Part shown: positions 1-9,433 of the stretch, in pieces
Layout: each line of letters opens with the position of its first letter
Position numbering within the stretch: position 1 is the first letter of the stretch
Assembly (NCBI RefSeq): GCF_900103825.1
Contig: NZ_FNIF01000021.1
Location: forward strand, 1-64,000
Length of the DNA: 64,000 bases
Reading direction: 5' to 3'
Source of the DNA: Paenibacillus sp. yr247
Lineage (GTDB): Bacteria; Bacillota; Bacilli; Paenibacillales; NBRC-103111
Notes under the pieces: model-generated
What the model was told of the DNA's origin: nothing
Seen by the model: the letters and a program-made list of their open reading frames with translations, nothing else
Database searches by the model: none
Translations under genes and position numbers: made by a program

Positions 1-2
1 TT

Positions 3-170
3 AGAGAAAAGTCGAAGCAACGTTACAAGATAGAAGCGAAAAATAGTGAATTAAAACATAGGCACGGGTTGGATGTAGCGGCATCCTCGGGTCTAATCGG
101 CATGGAGATACAAGCAGCCATTGCAATATTTGCAGTAAATTTGAAGCGAATATTGAAATTGAATGATTAA
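3..170 (+). pseudogene. IS1182-family transposase, C-terminal end (partial at window edge)
   Basis: An open frame running in from the window edge encodes about 55 residues, including RYKIEAKN, HGLDVAASSGLIGM and VNLKRILKL. These match the C-terminal tail of DDE transposases of the IS1182 family (known pattern: RYRIEAKNAE...HGL...GL.GM..Q). Only the tail lies in the window, so I cannot say whether the element is complete. A terminator-like inverted repeat follows at 201-246. Confidence 0.8.
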
Positions 171-200
171 AATCCAACAAATAAAGATGTAAGAGATAAG

Positions 201-246
201 AAAAAGACGGCTCAAGCCCATTGAAAAATGGAAATGAGTCGTCTTT
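201..246 (+). terminator. Terminator-like inverted repeat after transposase
   Basis: AAAAAGACGGCTCA pairs with TGAGTCGTCTTTTT across a short loop, with one mismatch. It ends in a T-run, lies about 30 bases after the transposase stop, and could also be close to the insertion-sequence end. Confidence 0.6.
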
Positions 247-767
247 TTGTGTAGAGAATTTAGGGATCCTGAAAAACAGTGAGTTCTTCAGTGGCCTCGG
301 TTGAACCCCTCAATAACCTCGTAGATAGACTGATAAATCTAAACATTGAAGTGAGATTTACCCCAAACTTATATCCACTGAGAAATGCTATTTTAAGCTC
401 ATCTGTAAAAGATTTCGGCATACACAGATTTGCTAATGCCAAGTGCATTTAAAAGATTATATCTGTATCATCCTATGACTCGTCTAGTTCGATTTACGAA
501 TAGTACTTCTCACTTGCTTAATAACTTTTTCCACCATGAGCCAGAGTGGATGTCCACAGGTGCAACCACACTTCATCAAAGTATTGTCAAACTCTAAGAA
601 ACGTGAGTATTTAAGAGGAAAGTGATTATCTTGAGTAAGTTATGCTCAATAATTTAATGTGATGGCAGGTAAAAGACATATAAATATTTAAATTATACAG
701 ACATTACAGCGAAATGAGCAAAAGCTAGAGTAACATCCAGCCCAATACGAGAGAGGTGAGTTGACTT
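247..767. other. Intergenic stretch, nothing recognised
   Basis: There are no convincing genes. A 62-codon minus-strand frame (260-448) has no ribosome site and no recognisable sequence. The AT-rich end leads to the AGAGGTG ribosome site of the next gene. Confidence 0.5.
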
Positions 768-1628
768 ATGTACCGACATCATATATTCGAATTATTGCTG
801 CACGACGACGACGAACTAGCAGAAGTCCTTGGCAGCTCTGTGTTGGAGCGAGCCACGATTCACGAGTGGCCCCTATCGTGCGTCCAACGCGTTCGAACCG
901 CCAATGGTAGCAGCTACATCTACAAGGTGCAGGCCCCGCCGACACTTGAGGTTAACTTTTACGCTCGGGCTCGATCGGAGCTCTTGGTGCCTGTGCGCGT
1001 ACTCGAGGAAAAAGGCAGGACTACTGCGATGATAATGGAGGATGTCGACGCGCCGCGGTTGAACGACATTCGCCTGGAGGAAACAGAGATCCTTGCTATT
1101 GCCACAAATCTAGTGGAACAGATCGCGGAGATAGGCGGAGAGTTGCCGGCCATGGTGGACATCTGTACAGAAGACCGTTGGGCCGCTTATATCGAACTTG
1201 CCCTCGATGATATACTTGCTTTGATCAGTGAGGGTAGTTTTCACCAGGTGGATCTCGAACTAGTAAACTGCCTCATTCGATGGAGTGAAACCCCATCGTT
1301 GATGAACGCGTTCGATTCGCCGACAGGATACGTCCATGCTGATCTTAAAGCTGAAAATGTCTTGGTAACACCCAAGGGTTACCGAGTCCTTGACTGGCAG
1401 CGTCCTATTCGGGGCCCTGTATCGCTGGATAGTGCTACTCTACTGATTTCATTGGGAATTGATCCAACGCGGCACGTCTCTATAGGGATCGTTCAATTAT
1501 ACCACTTCCTTCATATCGCTTGGTTCGCGCAGGCAGCCAGGAAGTGGCTCCCCCAAGGCAAGCCGTGGTTCGATGGAATTATTAAAGGCATCAGCGGCGA
1601 GCTCGCGCGTTTGCAACAGGAGGTTTAA
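768..1628 (+). CDS. Aminoglycoside phosphotransferase-like kinase (APH family)
   Basis: This predicted cytoplasmic small-molecule kinase has 286 residues. HADLKAEN (His190, catalytic Asp192, Asn197) is the Brenner-type catalytic loop, and VLDWQ (Asp209) is the metal-binding aspartate of APH/choline-kinase-like folds. The start ATG has AGAGGTGAG seven bases upstream. The gene is visibly richer in GC than its flanks, suggesting a separate origin. A truncated paralogue lies at 58,552-59,062 and shares IYKVQA.P, the FY..A.S.LLV block and HxDL...N. The substrate is unknown; aminoglycoside, macrolide or a metabolite are all possible. Confidence 0.8.
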   Translation: MYRHHIFELLLHDDDELAEVLGSSVLERATIHEWPLSCVQRVRTANGSSYIYKVQAPPTLEVNFYARARSELLVPVRVLEEKGRTTAMIMEDVDAPRLNDIRLEETEILAIATNLVEQIAEIGGELPAMVDICTEDRWAAYIELALDDILALISEGSFHQVDLELVNCLIRWSETPSLMNAFDSPTGYVHADLKAENVLVTPKGYRVLDWQRPIRGPVSLDSATLLISLGIDPTRHVSIGIVQLYHFLHIAWFAQAARKWLPQGKPWFDGIIKGISGELARLQQEV

Positions 1629-1777
1629 GCCCGCTCTTGAGGGCGCCATGAGGGACCCGCGGTGCCCGGGTATGATAAACCGAGAAGTAAGCGAAAGCTC
1701 CCGGCCTTTATTCCGCTAACGGGTCTGCATTCAAAAAAACCTCCAAGTGATCTTGAAGGCTTACGCGCCATTGCTGG

Positions 1778-2036
1778 TTATAGGGTGACTCTTTTGAAAT
1801 TCGGAAACGGCTTGTCCGCTTCAGGTAGCGACGAAAGGCTTACCATCTCGGCAACTTTTATCATGTTTTCCCAAACCGGCCGTATTTTCGGGGATGTATG
1901 CGCTTTGTCCTTGGCTTCCTCGGACAACCACTCGAATATTTCAATCAGCGTAAGTATATCAGATTGTTTTCATCGATCCAAAACTGGTGTACTTGTTTGT
2001 CTACGAAACTTCGTCAAAACGCAAAAAGGCCCTGGA
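1778..2036 (-). pseudogene. Antibiotic-biosynthesis-monooxygenase-like fragment
   Basis: On the minus strand a frame ending at 1778 reads IEIFEWLSEEAKDKAH, then RPVWENMIKVAEM and PFPNFKRVTL before its stop. This resembles the C-terminus of small ABM-type monooxygenases. Upstream the sense continues in other frames (QFWIDENNLIYLR), so there is at least one frameshift near 1960, and the N-terminus is missing. A perfect hairpin (2040-2063) lies at the truncated end. The family call is tentative; that this is decayed coding sequence is more certain. Confidence 0.5.
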
Positions 2037-2039
2037 ATG

Positions 2040-2063
2040 AAGGAGCTGTCGTAGCAGCTCCTT
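2040..2063. repeat. Hairpin with AAGGAGCTG/CAGCTCCTT stem
   Basis: AAGGAGCTGtcgtagCAGCTCCTT is a near-perfect stem of the same type as the central hairpin of the dispersed repeats in this window. It could also terminate the convergent small membrane protein gene at 2082-2318. Confidence 0.6.
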
Positions 2064-2081
2064 CAAAGGACTTTAATTTAT

Positions 2082-2318
2082 CTAATTATCATTTTCAAAA
2101 AATAATAGTCCACCGATACCCAATACAAGTAAGGTAAGAAGGAAACCTATAAATAAGAAGCCTAAGCCTCCAACGAGAACCAATGCCTTCGGAAAAATAA
2201 CTAAAGTGATCAGTCCAAGTACGATGAAGAAAAGTATAGATTTAAAAGTAATCCTAATTAATTTCCAAATGAAAATTGCAATAACGATTCCAATGATAAT
2301 ATGTGTCAAATGATGCAT
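2082..2318 (-). CDS. Small hydrophobic membrane protein
   Basis: The product is about 78 residues and almost entirely hydrophobic, with two to three predicted membrane segments (from the N-terminal HHLTHIIIG region to LLVLGIGGLLFFENDN). I chose the ATG at 2318, starting MHHLTHIII, because AAGGAAGGGAG lies just upstream; a longer frame to 2354 has no such site. No family is recognised. The gene stands alone. Confidence 0.55.
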   Translation of the reverse strand: MHHLTHIIIGIVIAIFIWKLIRITFKSILFFIVLGLITLVIFPKALVLVGGLGFLFIGFLLTLLVLGIGGLLFFENDN

Positions 2319-2605
2319 AAGTGTTACTCCCTTCCTTACTTTCAAGCCCAACAAGCTGCCTCTGTACGAGTAAGTTTAATCATCCTTCGTTTTTTTGAGT
2401 ACTAATTAGACAGAACTAGGTAGATATTTGAGGGTAGCTCGATGGAATGAAGTTTTTATATTTTTCGGGCTCAAATGACATAATTCCGACGTGAGTTTTT
2501 GGTATTATATTAGGCTTTTGACGATGTTTCAATGTAAACCATGTACACAAAATTCGGTCTTTTGTTATGATTTCAAAATACCATTATATTCTATTGAAAA
2601 GCAAG

Positions 2606-2797
2606 CTAGGAAAGAGTGTCTAGATCTTGGTGAACTAAGTGCAGTGAAAAATCGGCTCTTTTGAGTACACAGCTATCATCATCTAAAATATCAAAATCTA
2701 AATTATTTGCTGCCTCGATTATTTCCAGGTCTTTGTTGCTAAGCAAAAACTCCATTGTTAATCCCATTAAAACTGAAATTCTGTATTCTAGTGTCAT
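2606..2797 (-). CDS. Hypothetical 63-residue protein
   Basis: A short acidic frame contains DFDILDDDSCVLKRADF. The ATG is preceded by an A-run and GGG rather than a good ribosome site. No family is recognised, and it may be a chance frame. Confidence 0.25.
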   Translation of the reverse strand: MTLEYRISVLMGLTMEFLLSNKDLEIIEAANNLDFDILDDDSCVLKRADFSLHLVHQDLDTLS

Positions 2798-2936
2798 AAC
2801 CCTTTTTTTTATCTTAAGTGCCTCAAAGTCATAAAGACTCTAACCATTTCTTTTAATATACTCTCATTGAATGGCAAAGGGAAATAAAACATAGGATCGA
2901 ATTATAGAATAAAGAGTAATGGAAAGGATGACAAAA

Positions 2937-3860
2937 ATGAAAATTACTGTGATTGGTGCAGGTGCAGTTGGTGGATACTTTGGTGCAAGGATGATGGAAG
3001 CAGCGATTGATGTAACCTTTTTGGTAAGGGAAAAGCGGGCTGAACAACTTCAAAAAACGGGCTTAAGAATTCACAGCAATTTCGGGGAGACACATTTACA
3101 GAATCTTCAGTTAGCTACTCATCCTGATGATATTAAAGCATGCGATCTTGTGATAGTTGCAGTAAAAAACTATCAGTTACCAAACGCTATAGACTCAATT
3201 CGCCCTTTGGTCGCAAAAGGAGCCAAAGTATTGCCTTTGTTGAATGGGATCGAGCATTATGCCGTGCTAAAAGAGGCTTTAGGTGTGGATGCAGTGATGG
3301 GCGGAATGTGCCAGATTATAGCAACTCTGAATGAGAGCGGTGAAATTGTTCAGACTGGTCCGGTACATGACTTATTCGTTGGTCCTTTGGAGCTGGGACA
3401 AGAGAATCTTGGCAAATTATTGAGAGAAGCATGTGCTGGAGCAAACATGAGCGTTACTTATCGAGAAGATATTTTAGCGCAAATTTGGCAAAAGTATGCG
3501 TTTATAACTTCGTTTTCTGGGGTTACTACTGCTTCCCGCCTTCCAATTGGGGAATTGCTTGCTTGTGATGCTGCTAAAAGAGTATTCCACAATGCACTTT
3601 CTGAGATGTCCGCTTTGGCTGAGTCCAAAGAAGTAACTTTACCCAAGGGATTTGCTGATTACATATTAGCAATGATGAATAAGTTACCGAAAGAATCTAC
3701 ATCCTCTATGCATCAAGACTTGATAAAAGGATTACCCCTTGAAGTCGAGAGTCTACAGGGAGGAGCACTTCGAATGGCAGCACAATCCGAAATAAACTTA
3801 CCAACAATTTCTACAATATACGGGTTGATCAAACCGTTTGAACACGGGAGTATATTGTAA
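2937..3860 (+). CDS. 2-dehydropantoate 2-reductase family protein
   Basis: This predicted NADPH-dependent reductase of the ApbA/PanE family has 307 residues. The N-terminal Rossmann motif GAGAVGGYFG spans residues 7-16. The C-terminal helical domain carries the Q-K-Y region near residue 186, where the family's catalytic lysine usually sits. I chose the ATG at 2937 because GGAAAGG lies eight bases upstream; an ATG at 2919 lacks a site. The family includes true ketopantoate reductases of pantothenate synthesis and many paralogues of unknown substrate. With no pan genes nearby, the paralogue reading is more likely. Confidence 0.8.
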   Translation: MKITVIGAGAVGGYFGARMMEAAIDVTFLVREKRAEQLQKTGLRIHSNFGETHLQNLQLATHPDDIKACDLVIVAVKNYQLPNAIDSIRPLVAKGAKVLPLLNGIEHYAVLKEALGVDAVMGGMCQIIATLNESGEIVQTGPVHDLFVGPLELGQENLGKLLREACAGANMSVTYREDILAQIWQKYAFITSFSGVTTASRLPIGELLACDAAKRVFHNALSEMSALAESKEVTLPKGFADYILAMMNKLPKESTSSMHQDLIKGLPLEVESLQGGALRMAAQSEINLPTISTIYGLIKPFEHGSIL

Positions 3861-3869
3861 GAGTGAACT

Positions 3870-4712
3870 ATGATTAAATATCAATTGCTATGCTATTGAT
3901 CCGCGAACAGGTCGATATAACAATCGTCACAAGGGGGTACACTCCCGATTCGTTTGGCAACTCTGTAAAGCGGCTACAGGCAGATCGTACCGATCAAGTT
4001 GCACTACGCGATGTACTAGGCTCCTCGACGTTTGATGTCGTTTATGACAACATTTGCTACACGCCACAAGAGGCAGAGGATGCAGTGCTATTGTTTGAAG
4101 GACGCACAGGTAAATACATCGTAACTTCATCGCTTAGTGTCTATCCATTCGGAGAATCTCCCAAAAAAGAAAGCGATTTTGACCCGTACATCTATCCTCT
4201 TCGAGAATCTTATCCGCCGAAGGGAGATTACGCGGAAGGAAAACGGATAGTCGAAGCGGTTATGTTTAAAAAATCTCCATTTGCGGTAGCAGCAGTTCGT
4301 TTTCCAATCGTTTTAGGGCACGATGATTATACTCGGCGACTTCATTTTCATGTTGAGCATGTACAACAAGGGATACCCCTCGGAATACCGAACCTAAATG
4401 CGCGAATGTCGTTCATCAGCTCTGATGAGCGGCCTCTTTTCTCGCCTGGCTCGGTAATTCCAATCTGGAAGGACCGGTAAACGCCTGTTCTCATGGGGAA
4501 CTATCCCCTGGACAAATCATATCACTTATAATGCAGGCAACAGGCAGGCAAGTGAACATTCTCAACGAGACTGAAGAAGTACATATGTCACCATTCGATA
4601 TCCCCCAGCCATGGTATATGGATACAACAAAAGTAAAAGTAGCCATTCGTTCCAACAGTTGAACGAATGGCTACCGAATTTAATCAGGGAGATTGTTAAA
4701 CAAACAATATGA
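3870..4712 (+). pseudogene. NAD-dependent epimerase/dehydratase, frameshifted and N-truncated
   Basis: The sequence resembles SDR-type epimerases: VDITIVTRG, YIVTSSLSVYPFG, GKRIVEAV, AVRFPIVLG. The N-terminal GGTGxxG nucleotide-binding segment is absent; only a stub starting near 3870 remains. A one-base loss near 4430 shifts the frame after FISSDE, and the sense resumes as FLAWLGNSNLEGPVNA. A second shift near 4636 follows PWYMDTTK, after which FQQLNEWLPNL continues to a TGA at 4710. A perfect 14-base palindrome overlaps the second shift. Confidence 0.85.
4639..4674. repeat. Perfect 14-bp inverted repeat inside epimerase remnant
   Basis: GTAGCCATTCGTTC (4639-4652) and its exact complement (4661-4674) flank an 8-base loop. 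It lies inside former coding sequence at the second frameshift, with no T-run, so it is not an ordinary terminator. Confidence 0.85.
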
Positions 4713-4818
4713 CTTTTCTAATATCACCATGAATCACTATAGGTTAGACTTTACATTAGAAGGGAATACACGTGTAATTTTGTGTTGCCAAGTCTCTTTA
4801 AAGGAGAGTAAATAGACG

Positions 4819-6063
4819 ATGAACAATAACGGGAATCATTTGTACTCTCATTTGAGTGGGGCCGACGGTATGAGGGCACTGGCATGCTTGGCCGTGATCT
4901 TTCACCACATCGCTCAACGCTTGGCGATGCAGCAGCAGCCCGGGTGGGTTCGAGAAATACAGTCTTTGATGCTTGCGGGCAATGCGGGTGTGAGCGTGTT
5001 TTTCGTGTTAAGTGGATTTTTATTGTCTTATCCTTTCTGGCGGAACTACTTAGGCCAGAAGGGTCTCCCCGATATAAGACACTATTTATTCCGCCGTGCG
5101 GCGCGGATAGTACCCGGTTATTACTTGGTCTTTCTCGTGTGCATGACTCTTGTGCTTCTGCTTGAAATTCCTAGTGAACATTTCTGGCTGCGTGTCACCG
5201 CCGGGTTAACCTTCACATCCGCTTTTCACTATGTCACGTTCTTTCCTTCCGATGTCAACGGTCCCCTTTGGTCAATTGGGTTTGAAGTTTTTTGCTATGC
5301 CCTGATGCCTCTCTTCATGGCGGGCCTGTTCGTGATGGGCAAGAAACGTTCTTTTCCTAAATCAATGGGATACTGGATCATAGTGCTACTCTTCATTTTC
5401 GCGTTAAATCAGTTGGCCCATTATTTACTCACTCCCGGTAATGACCAGCGGGGTTGGCAATATGGGTTGATCGGGGGGGCCAAGTATTGGATGCCAAACT
5501 ACAACCCGATTGGTTTCTTTGGACACTTCGCGGTAGGGATTCTTGCTGCAGGGGTCACAACAAGATTGCAACTGCCGTCGGTCAAGATCACCAAATTCGA
5601 GCGTGCAGGTGGTTTTGATTTCTTGGGAGTTGCCGGTCTGTTGTTCTCGTTCCTCTTGCTTTGGATTTTACGCAAATCGCCGGAGTTTAGTGTGAGCTGG
5701 CAGAACCAGCCTTACTTTTTTCCGTACTTTGCCATTCTTATTTCAATTCCATTGGTAACAGCGCCTCATTCGATCTTCTTGCGAAAGTTGCTCGATAATG
5801 TGTTCTTCAGATTTACCGCAAAGGTATCTTTTGGCCTGTATCTCTGGCACCATTTGATCATCACGATCACGGCCATGTACTGGGCCAAGGATTATCAATA
5901 CATGGGTATCGCCAACCTTGAACGATGGGCAACCCTTTCAATGACAATTTTCGGCCTATCTTATATCGTTGCGTTGATATCTTATTACCTAATTGAGAAA
6001 CCCGTGTTGGACTGGGCCCAGACCCGAGGGAAAAGGCAGTTGATACCTATTCAGCCTGATTAA
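4819..6063 (+). CDS. Membrane acyltransferase, OafA/YrhL type (Acyl_transf_3)
   Basis: This integral membrane O-acyltransferase has 414 residues and about ten predicted membrane segments. The family usually acetylates cell-surface polysaccharide or peptidoglycan. The start region DGMRALACLAVIFHH carries the Arg...His signature of the first helix, and FVLSGFLLSYPFWR and FGLYLWHHL are typical family blocks. AAAGGAGAG precedes the ATG. No C-terminal SGNH domain is present. It stands alone, so its acceptor is unknown. Confidence 0.85.
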   Translation: MNNNGNHLYSHLSGADGMRALACLAVIFHHIAQRLAMQQQPGWVREIQSLMLAGNAGVSVFFVLSGFLLSYPFWRNYLGQKGLPDIRHYLFRRAARIVPGYYLVFLVCMTLVLLLEIPSEHFWLRVTAGLTFTSAFHYVTFFPSDVNGPLWSIGFEVFCYALMPLFMAGLFVMGKKRSFPKSMGYWIIVLLFIFALNQLAHYLLTPGNDQRGWQYGLIGGAKYWMPNYNPIGFFGHFAVGILAAGVTTRLQLPSVKITKFERAGGFDFLGVAGLLFSFLLLWILRKSPEFSVSWQNQPYFFPYFAILISIPLVTAPHSIFLRKLLDNVFFRFTAKVSFGLYLWHHLIITITAMYWAKDYQYMGIANLERWATLSMTIFGLSYIVALISYYLIEKPVLDWAQTRGKRQLIPIQPD

Positions 6064-6311
6064 AGAACAAAGTTTAAAAGGTCGGTGTAATTGCTACTTC
6101 TGACTTGTGCGGAGACCCATAGTGGTATTTCAAAGTGCTCGAGTAAGCATTATTGAATTATCTGGGATAAAAAGATCAATAAGTGAGAGCCAGGTGAATT
6201 GAGGTATATGATGAGGGGAACAACAACTCACTGCCGGTGGTACGTTCTTGATAAATCGACATCTGTTCGACGTTATGAGTATTGTAGATCTAAAACTAGG
6301 AAGTGATTATT
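6064..6311. other. Intergenic stretch, nothing recognised
   Basis: No gene-like frame or strong hairpin is visible. The end holds the AGGAAGTG ribosome site of the following gene. Confidence 0.4.
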
Positions 6312-7070
6312 TTGATAATTCGTGAAAGAAAAGATGAATTTGTTATGATACAGCAACATGATCATGCTTCTATTTCTGGTGATATAGCAAAGAATTTACG
6401 GAAAGAATTCTTTAGGAATAGCAATATCGAAGAAGTAATAATAGCTGCCTATGAGCATGATCGTAGCTGGATTGCATTGGATGATACAGCAATCTGGAAT
6501 GATCAGACACATGTTCCTTACTCGTTTATGGATTATCCCTTTTTACCTAAACTAGCGCTCTATAAATTAGGGCTAGATGAAATCGAAAAGATAAGTAAGT
6601 ATGCATGTTTACTATGTAGTTTACATTATTCATCCTTTTTTAAAAATTGGTTACAACCTGAATGTTTAGCCTTTATAGAGAGAGAAAACTTACGGCAGAA
6701 GAGCATTTTAGATTTAATAAATGTAAACGAAGAAACAATATCAATACATCTAAAAATATTACAATTTTGTGATCGCTTATCGCTGTATGTTTGTTTGAAT
6801 GAGCCAGGAGTTGAAAAGAATGGAGAACATTCTTGGTATAGAGAAGGAATTAGTCACTCAGAGTTCTTTAATAATAAAGGAAAAAACCTAATATTTACTA
6901 AATGGATTGATGAAGAGCAAATTAATGTTAGTAATTTTCCTTTCGATAAAGAGTTTCAAACAAGGCTGAGATACAAGACTGTTTCTAAAGAATTAATAGA
7001 AAATCACGGGATTAATCATGCTTACAAAAAAGTAGATTTCAAGGATCATTCAATAAGATTTTGCAAGTGA
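6312..7070 (+). CDS. DUF3891 family protein
   Basis: The product has 252 residues. The N-terminus II.RE..DEFVMIQQHDHA followed by AAYEHDRSWIALD, FWND-like IWNDQ and YSFMDYPF is the DUF3891 pattern. The conserved histidines and aspartates suggest metal binding, possibly HD-like, but the function is unknown. I chose the TTG at 6312 because AGGAAGTG is eight bases upstream and the family begins there. Codon use is AT-rich. The first dispersed repeat copy begins seven bases after the stop. Confidence 0.8.
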   Translation: MIIRERKDEFVMIQQHDHASISGDIAKNLRKEFFRNSNIEEVIIAAYEHDRSWIALDDTAIWNDQTHVPYSFMDYPFLPKLALYKLGLDEIEKISKYACLLCSLHYSSFFKNWLQPECLAFIERENLRQKSILDLINVNEETISIHLKILQFCDRLSLYVCLNEPGVEKNGEHSWYREGISHSEFFNNKGKNLIFTKWIDEEQINVSNFPFDKEFQTRLRYKTVSKELIENHGINHAYKKVDFKDHSIRFCK

Positions 7071-7076
7071 ATTTCA

Positions 7077-7152
7077 CTAACGAAGAACTATAGGTGCTGG
7101 AGCTGAATTGATGCAGCTCCTTTTTTGATTTCATTGAAGCAACAGGCAGAAC
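7077..7152 (+). repeat. Dispersed repeat, full copy (R1)
   Basis: The left arm CTAACGAAGAACTATAG is followed by the hairpin TGGAGCTG...CAGCTCC with a TTTTTT tail, then a degenerate right arm (TTGAAGCAACAGGCAGAA). It probably terminates the DUF3891 transcript. Confidence 0.8.
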
Positions 7153-7289
7153 CCTGCGGGCGACTCCTAATAATTGGCATAGCAGCATCGTGAGATAAAC
7201 CCTTAAAAACTAGGGATGGGATACGTTAATTCAGGATGTCGGGCGACAAGAACATATACGCTTTATATATCTGGAAGGGAATGAGCAAA

Positions 7290-7850
7290 ATGGACTATGT
7301 TGGATATATGTATCCAAATCCATACTACGTTAACATACCAATTTATAACTATGTTAGACAGCCTATGTACTGGGCGTTTCCACAAGAAATAGAGCATACA
7401 ACCCTATTTGGTCATCGGCAGTCATCAAACATGGAAAGCAGAATTGAGTTAAAAGATTTTGGAAGAGCACCATTTGTTGTGAATATTAACGAGGCTACAA
7501 AGCAAAACAGTACATTTCGCACTACCATATGGACAGGAAAAAACTTACAAGTTACTGTGATGAGTATCAATGTTGGAGAAGACATCGGATTAGAAGTTCA
7601 CCCCACAGTTGATCAGTTCTTGCGTATTGAAGAGGGGCAAGGTATAGTTCGCATGGGTGATACTAAAGATAATTTAAATTTTGAAAAAAGAGTTTATGAT
7701 GATTATGCAATCATGGTACCTGCTGGTAAATGGCATAATTTAATAAACACGGGCAATAAACCACTTAAACTTTATTCTATTTATGCCCCGCCTGAGCATC
7801 CATTTGGTACGGTTCATAAAACGAAAGCAGACGCAATTGCTGCTGAGTAA
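7290..7850 (+). CDS. Cupin-domain protein
   Basis: This 186-residue protein has a single cupin barrel. EVHPTVDQFLRIEEGQG covers the first cupin motif, and MVPAGKWHNLINTG covers the second with its metal-binding His. The N-terminal 40 residues are rich in Tyr and Pro (MYPNPYYVNIPIYNYVRQP), as in some spore-coat-associated proteins. I chose the ATG at 7290, with GGAAGGG ten bases upstream. Likely a metal-binding enzyme or sugar isomerase-like protein; no substrate can be assigned. Confidence 0.75.
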   Translation: MDYVGYMYPNPYYVNIPIYNYVRQPMYWAFPQEIEHTTLFGHRQSSNMESRIELKDFGRAPFVVNINEATKQNSTFRTTIWTGKNLQVTVMSINVGEDIGLEVHPTVDQFLRIEEGQGIVRMGDTKDNLNFEKRVYDDYAIMVPAGKWHNLINTGNKPLKLYSIYAPPEHPFGTVHKTKADAIAAE

Positions 7851-7916
7851 AACCATATACTTGCAGTCATTCTCAGTAAAGATAATATGGTACTGTTACT
7901 AATTGAACTCACTTAG

Positions 7917-7960
7917 CTAACGAAAAAAGATAGTTAAACATCAGAGACGGGCAGGAATGC
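7917..7960 (+). repeat. Dispersed repeat, compact copy without hairpin (R2)
   Basis: The left arm CTAACGAAAAAAGATAGTTAAA runs almost directly into the right-arm core GACGGGCAGGAATGC. The central hairpin is missing. Confidence 0.7.
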
Positions 7961-8107
7961 GTGGTGGTTGAACTTTAATCGTCAACAGCTGGCTAAAATT
8001 ACCATATGGCTAAAGGCTTCTCTATGAACAATTTCGTGCATAAGATTCATCATGGGACAGCCGTACAACGGTAAAAGCCCAAATACATGCACATGGAAGG
8101 AGTTCTC

Positions 8108-8857
8108 ATGAAGAAAGTTTTGATCTTTTGGATAATGGTGTTGTCACTGTTGATCGGTACAAGCTCGGCTTACGCAGAAACATCCCAATTAACAACCATT
8201 GTAGAGAACGTGGAGGTCGGATACACCTATGAAATCGGTGTGAACGTAAACGAAACGGGGATCAATTTTCGTTCAGGCCCGGAAACGCAATTCGATCGTA
8301 TCCGTTATTTTGCTCCAGGAGAAGAATTCAGAGTCATAGAACGTGTAACCGGAACAACTTGGGCGAAGGTAAAAGATGCAGCTGGCATTGTTGGCTTTGT
8401 AACTACCCAACCACAATATACACTCTTTCGAACGGTAAAAGTTGTCCCCGCTTGGGAAGTAAAGGCGGAAGCGATCATTGCTACTGGAAAAGAATACCTC
8501 GGCGTTCCTTATAAATTTGGCGCTGAGTACGAGAATGATGGACTTTTTGATTGTTCATCCTTTATGCAATACATTTTTGGTAAACACGGTATTGCTTTAC
8601 CCCGGACTTCAAAATCGCAAAGCCAAATAGGAATAACAGTTTCCTTTGAAAACGCTCGCAAAGGTGACCTGATTTTCTTTGATGTGGTTTCCAGTCGGGA
8701 GGGTATAGACCATGTAGGGCTCTATATGGGCAAGGACGATCAGGGGCAGGAAATCATGATTCATTCAAACCCAAGCGGTAAAGGCGTGAATATCAAGGTT
8801 CTTGATCCATTGTGGAAGGGCCGTGTAGTCAAGGTGCAGCGAATAATTCAACCCTAG
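8108..8857 (+). CDS. Secreted SH3-NlpC/P60 cell-wall endopeptidase
   Basis: The product has 249 residues. A signal peptide (residues 1-23, ending TSSAYA) precedes a bacterial SH3 domain (VNETGINFRSGPETQFD, about 45-100) and an NlpC/P60 catalytic domain. Its nucleophile Cys (about 149) lies in LFDCSSFMQY and its His (about 202) in DHVGLYMG. Such enzymes cut gamma-D-Glu-meso-DAP bonds in peptidoglycan outside the membrane. The ATG at 8108 follows GGAAGGAG with seven-base spacing. It stands alone, as is common for accessory wall hydrolases. Confidence 0.9.
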   Translation: MKKVLIFWIMVLSLLIGTSSAYAETSQLTTIVENVEVGYTYEIGVNVNETGINFRSGPETQFDRIRYFAPGEEFRVIERVTGTTWAKVKDAAGIVGFVTTQPQYTLFRTVKVVPAWEVKAEAIIATGKEYLGVPYKFGAEYENDGLFDCSSFMQYIFGKHGIALPRTSKSQSQIGITVSFENARKGDLIFFDVVSSREGIDHVGLYMGKDDQGQEIMIHSNPSGKGVNIKVLDPLWKGRVVKVQRIIQP

Positions 8858-9063
8858 ATGATTGGTTTTTGATGAATTATTCTAACGGGGTGAACTACAG
8901 TACACCAATGAAGAGAAGGCAGTCGGGGGGACTTTTAAGAGGGTAGGAAGCCGAAATACGTGGCACATGAACTGCGAAAAAGATGGCTATCGATTCCGGA
9001 ATTTGGTTGCGAAGTTGTGCCAGGGTCTTCTCCAGCATGGAGGAAACCGATTCTTTTCGGGTC

Positions 9064-9087
9064 ACCGCGTAAATCGCGGTTTTTTTG
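9064..9087 (+). terminator. Hairpin plus T-run
   Basis: ACCGCGtaaatCGCGGT is followed by seven further T. It lies about 200 bases after the NlpC/P60 gene. Confidence 0.6.
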
Positions 9088-9170
9088 TTTTATGGATTAA
9101 GTTGTTGTCACCGCCAATTGACAAGAACTTTTTCCCATTCCCGATACCCTAGTGGCATGAAATGCTTCGA

Positions 9171-9305
9171 CTAACGTACTACGATTTTAGAATTGTGTTA
9201 TGATGGAAATTTCATATCTCTGCTCTTGAAATATTTTGATGATCGGCTGCTTCCAGGAAGCTCCTTATTGCTTCATTGAAGAACGGGGCAGAATAACACA
9301 ATACT
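9171..9305 (+). repeat. Dispersed repeat, degenerate full copy (R3)
   Basis: The left arm resembles CTAACGTACTACGATTTTAG. The hairpin is GGCTGCTTCCAGGAAGCTCC. The right arm is TTCATTGAAGAACGGGGCAG. Confidence 0.5.
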
Positions 9306-9353
9306 GTGTTTAATTTGCCTAAATGGTTCACCGTTTACGATTTTATTTTATTC

Positions 9354-9382
9354 ACAAAAAAACCTTCCGAAAGGAAGGTTTA
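9354..9382 (-). terminator. Terminator of the SRPBCC gene
   Basis: AAACCTTCC (9360-9368) pairs with GGAAGGTTT (9373-9381). The A-run before it becomes the U-run on the minus strand, just downstream of the gene ending at 9434. Confidence 0.8.
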
Positions 9383-9433
9383 ATAATGGTTTCAATAATT
9401 AATATTCAACCTGCATGTCCGATTAATTTTATC

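Larger units (their letters stand above)
8858..9433. other. Intergenic stretch with hairpins and a degenerate repeat
   Basis: No gene is visible. It contains a weak repeat-like core (8881-8900), a hairpin with T-run (9064-9087), a degenerate full repeat (9171-9305) and the terminator of the minus-strand SRPBCC gene (9360-9381). Confidence 0.5.

Noticed and set aside
1662..2054. 130-codon plus-strand open frame
   Set aside because: No ribosome site or family. The opposite strand carries the recognisable monooxygenase-like remnant, so this is a shadow.
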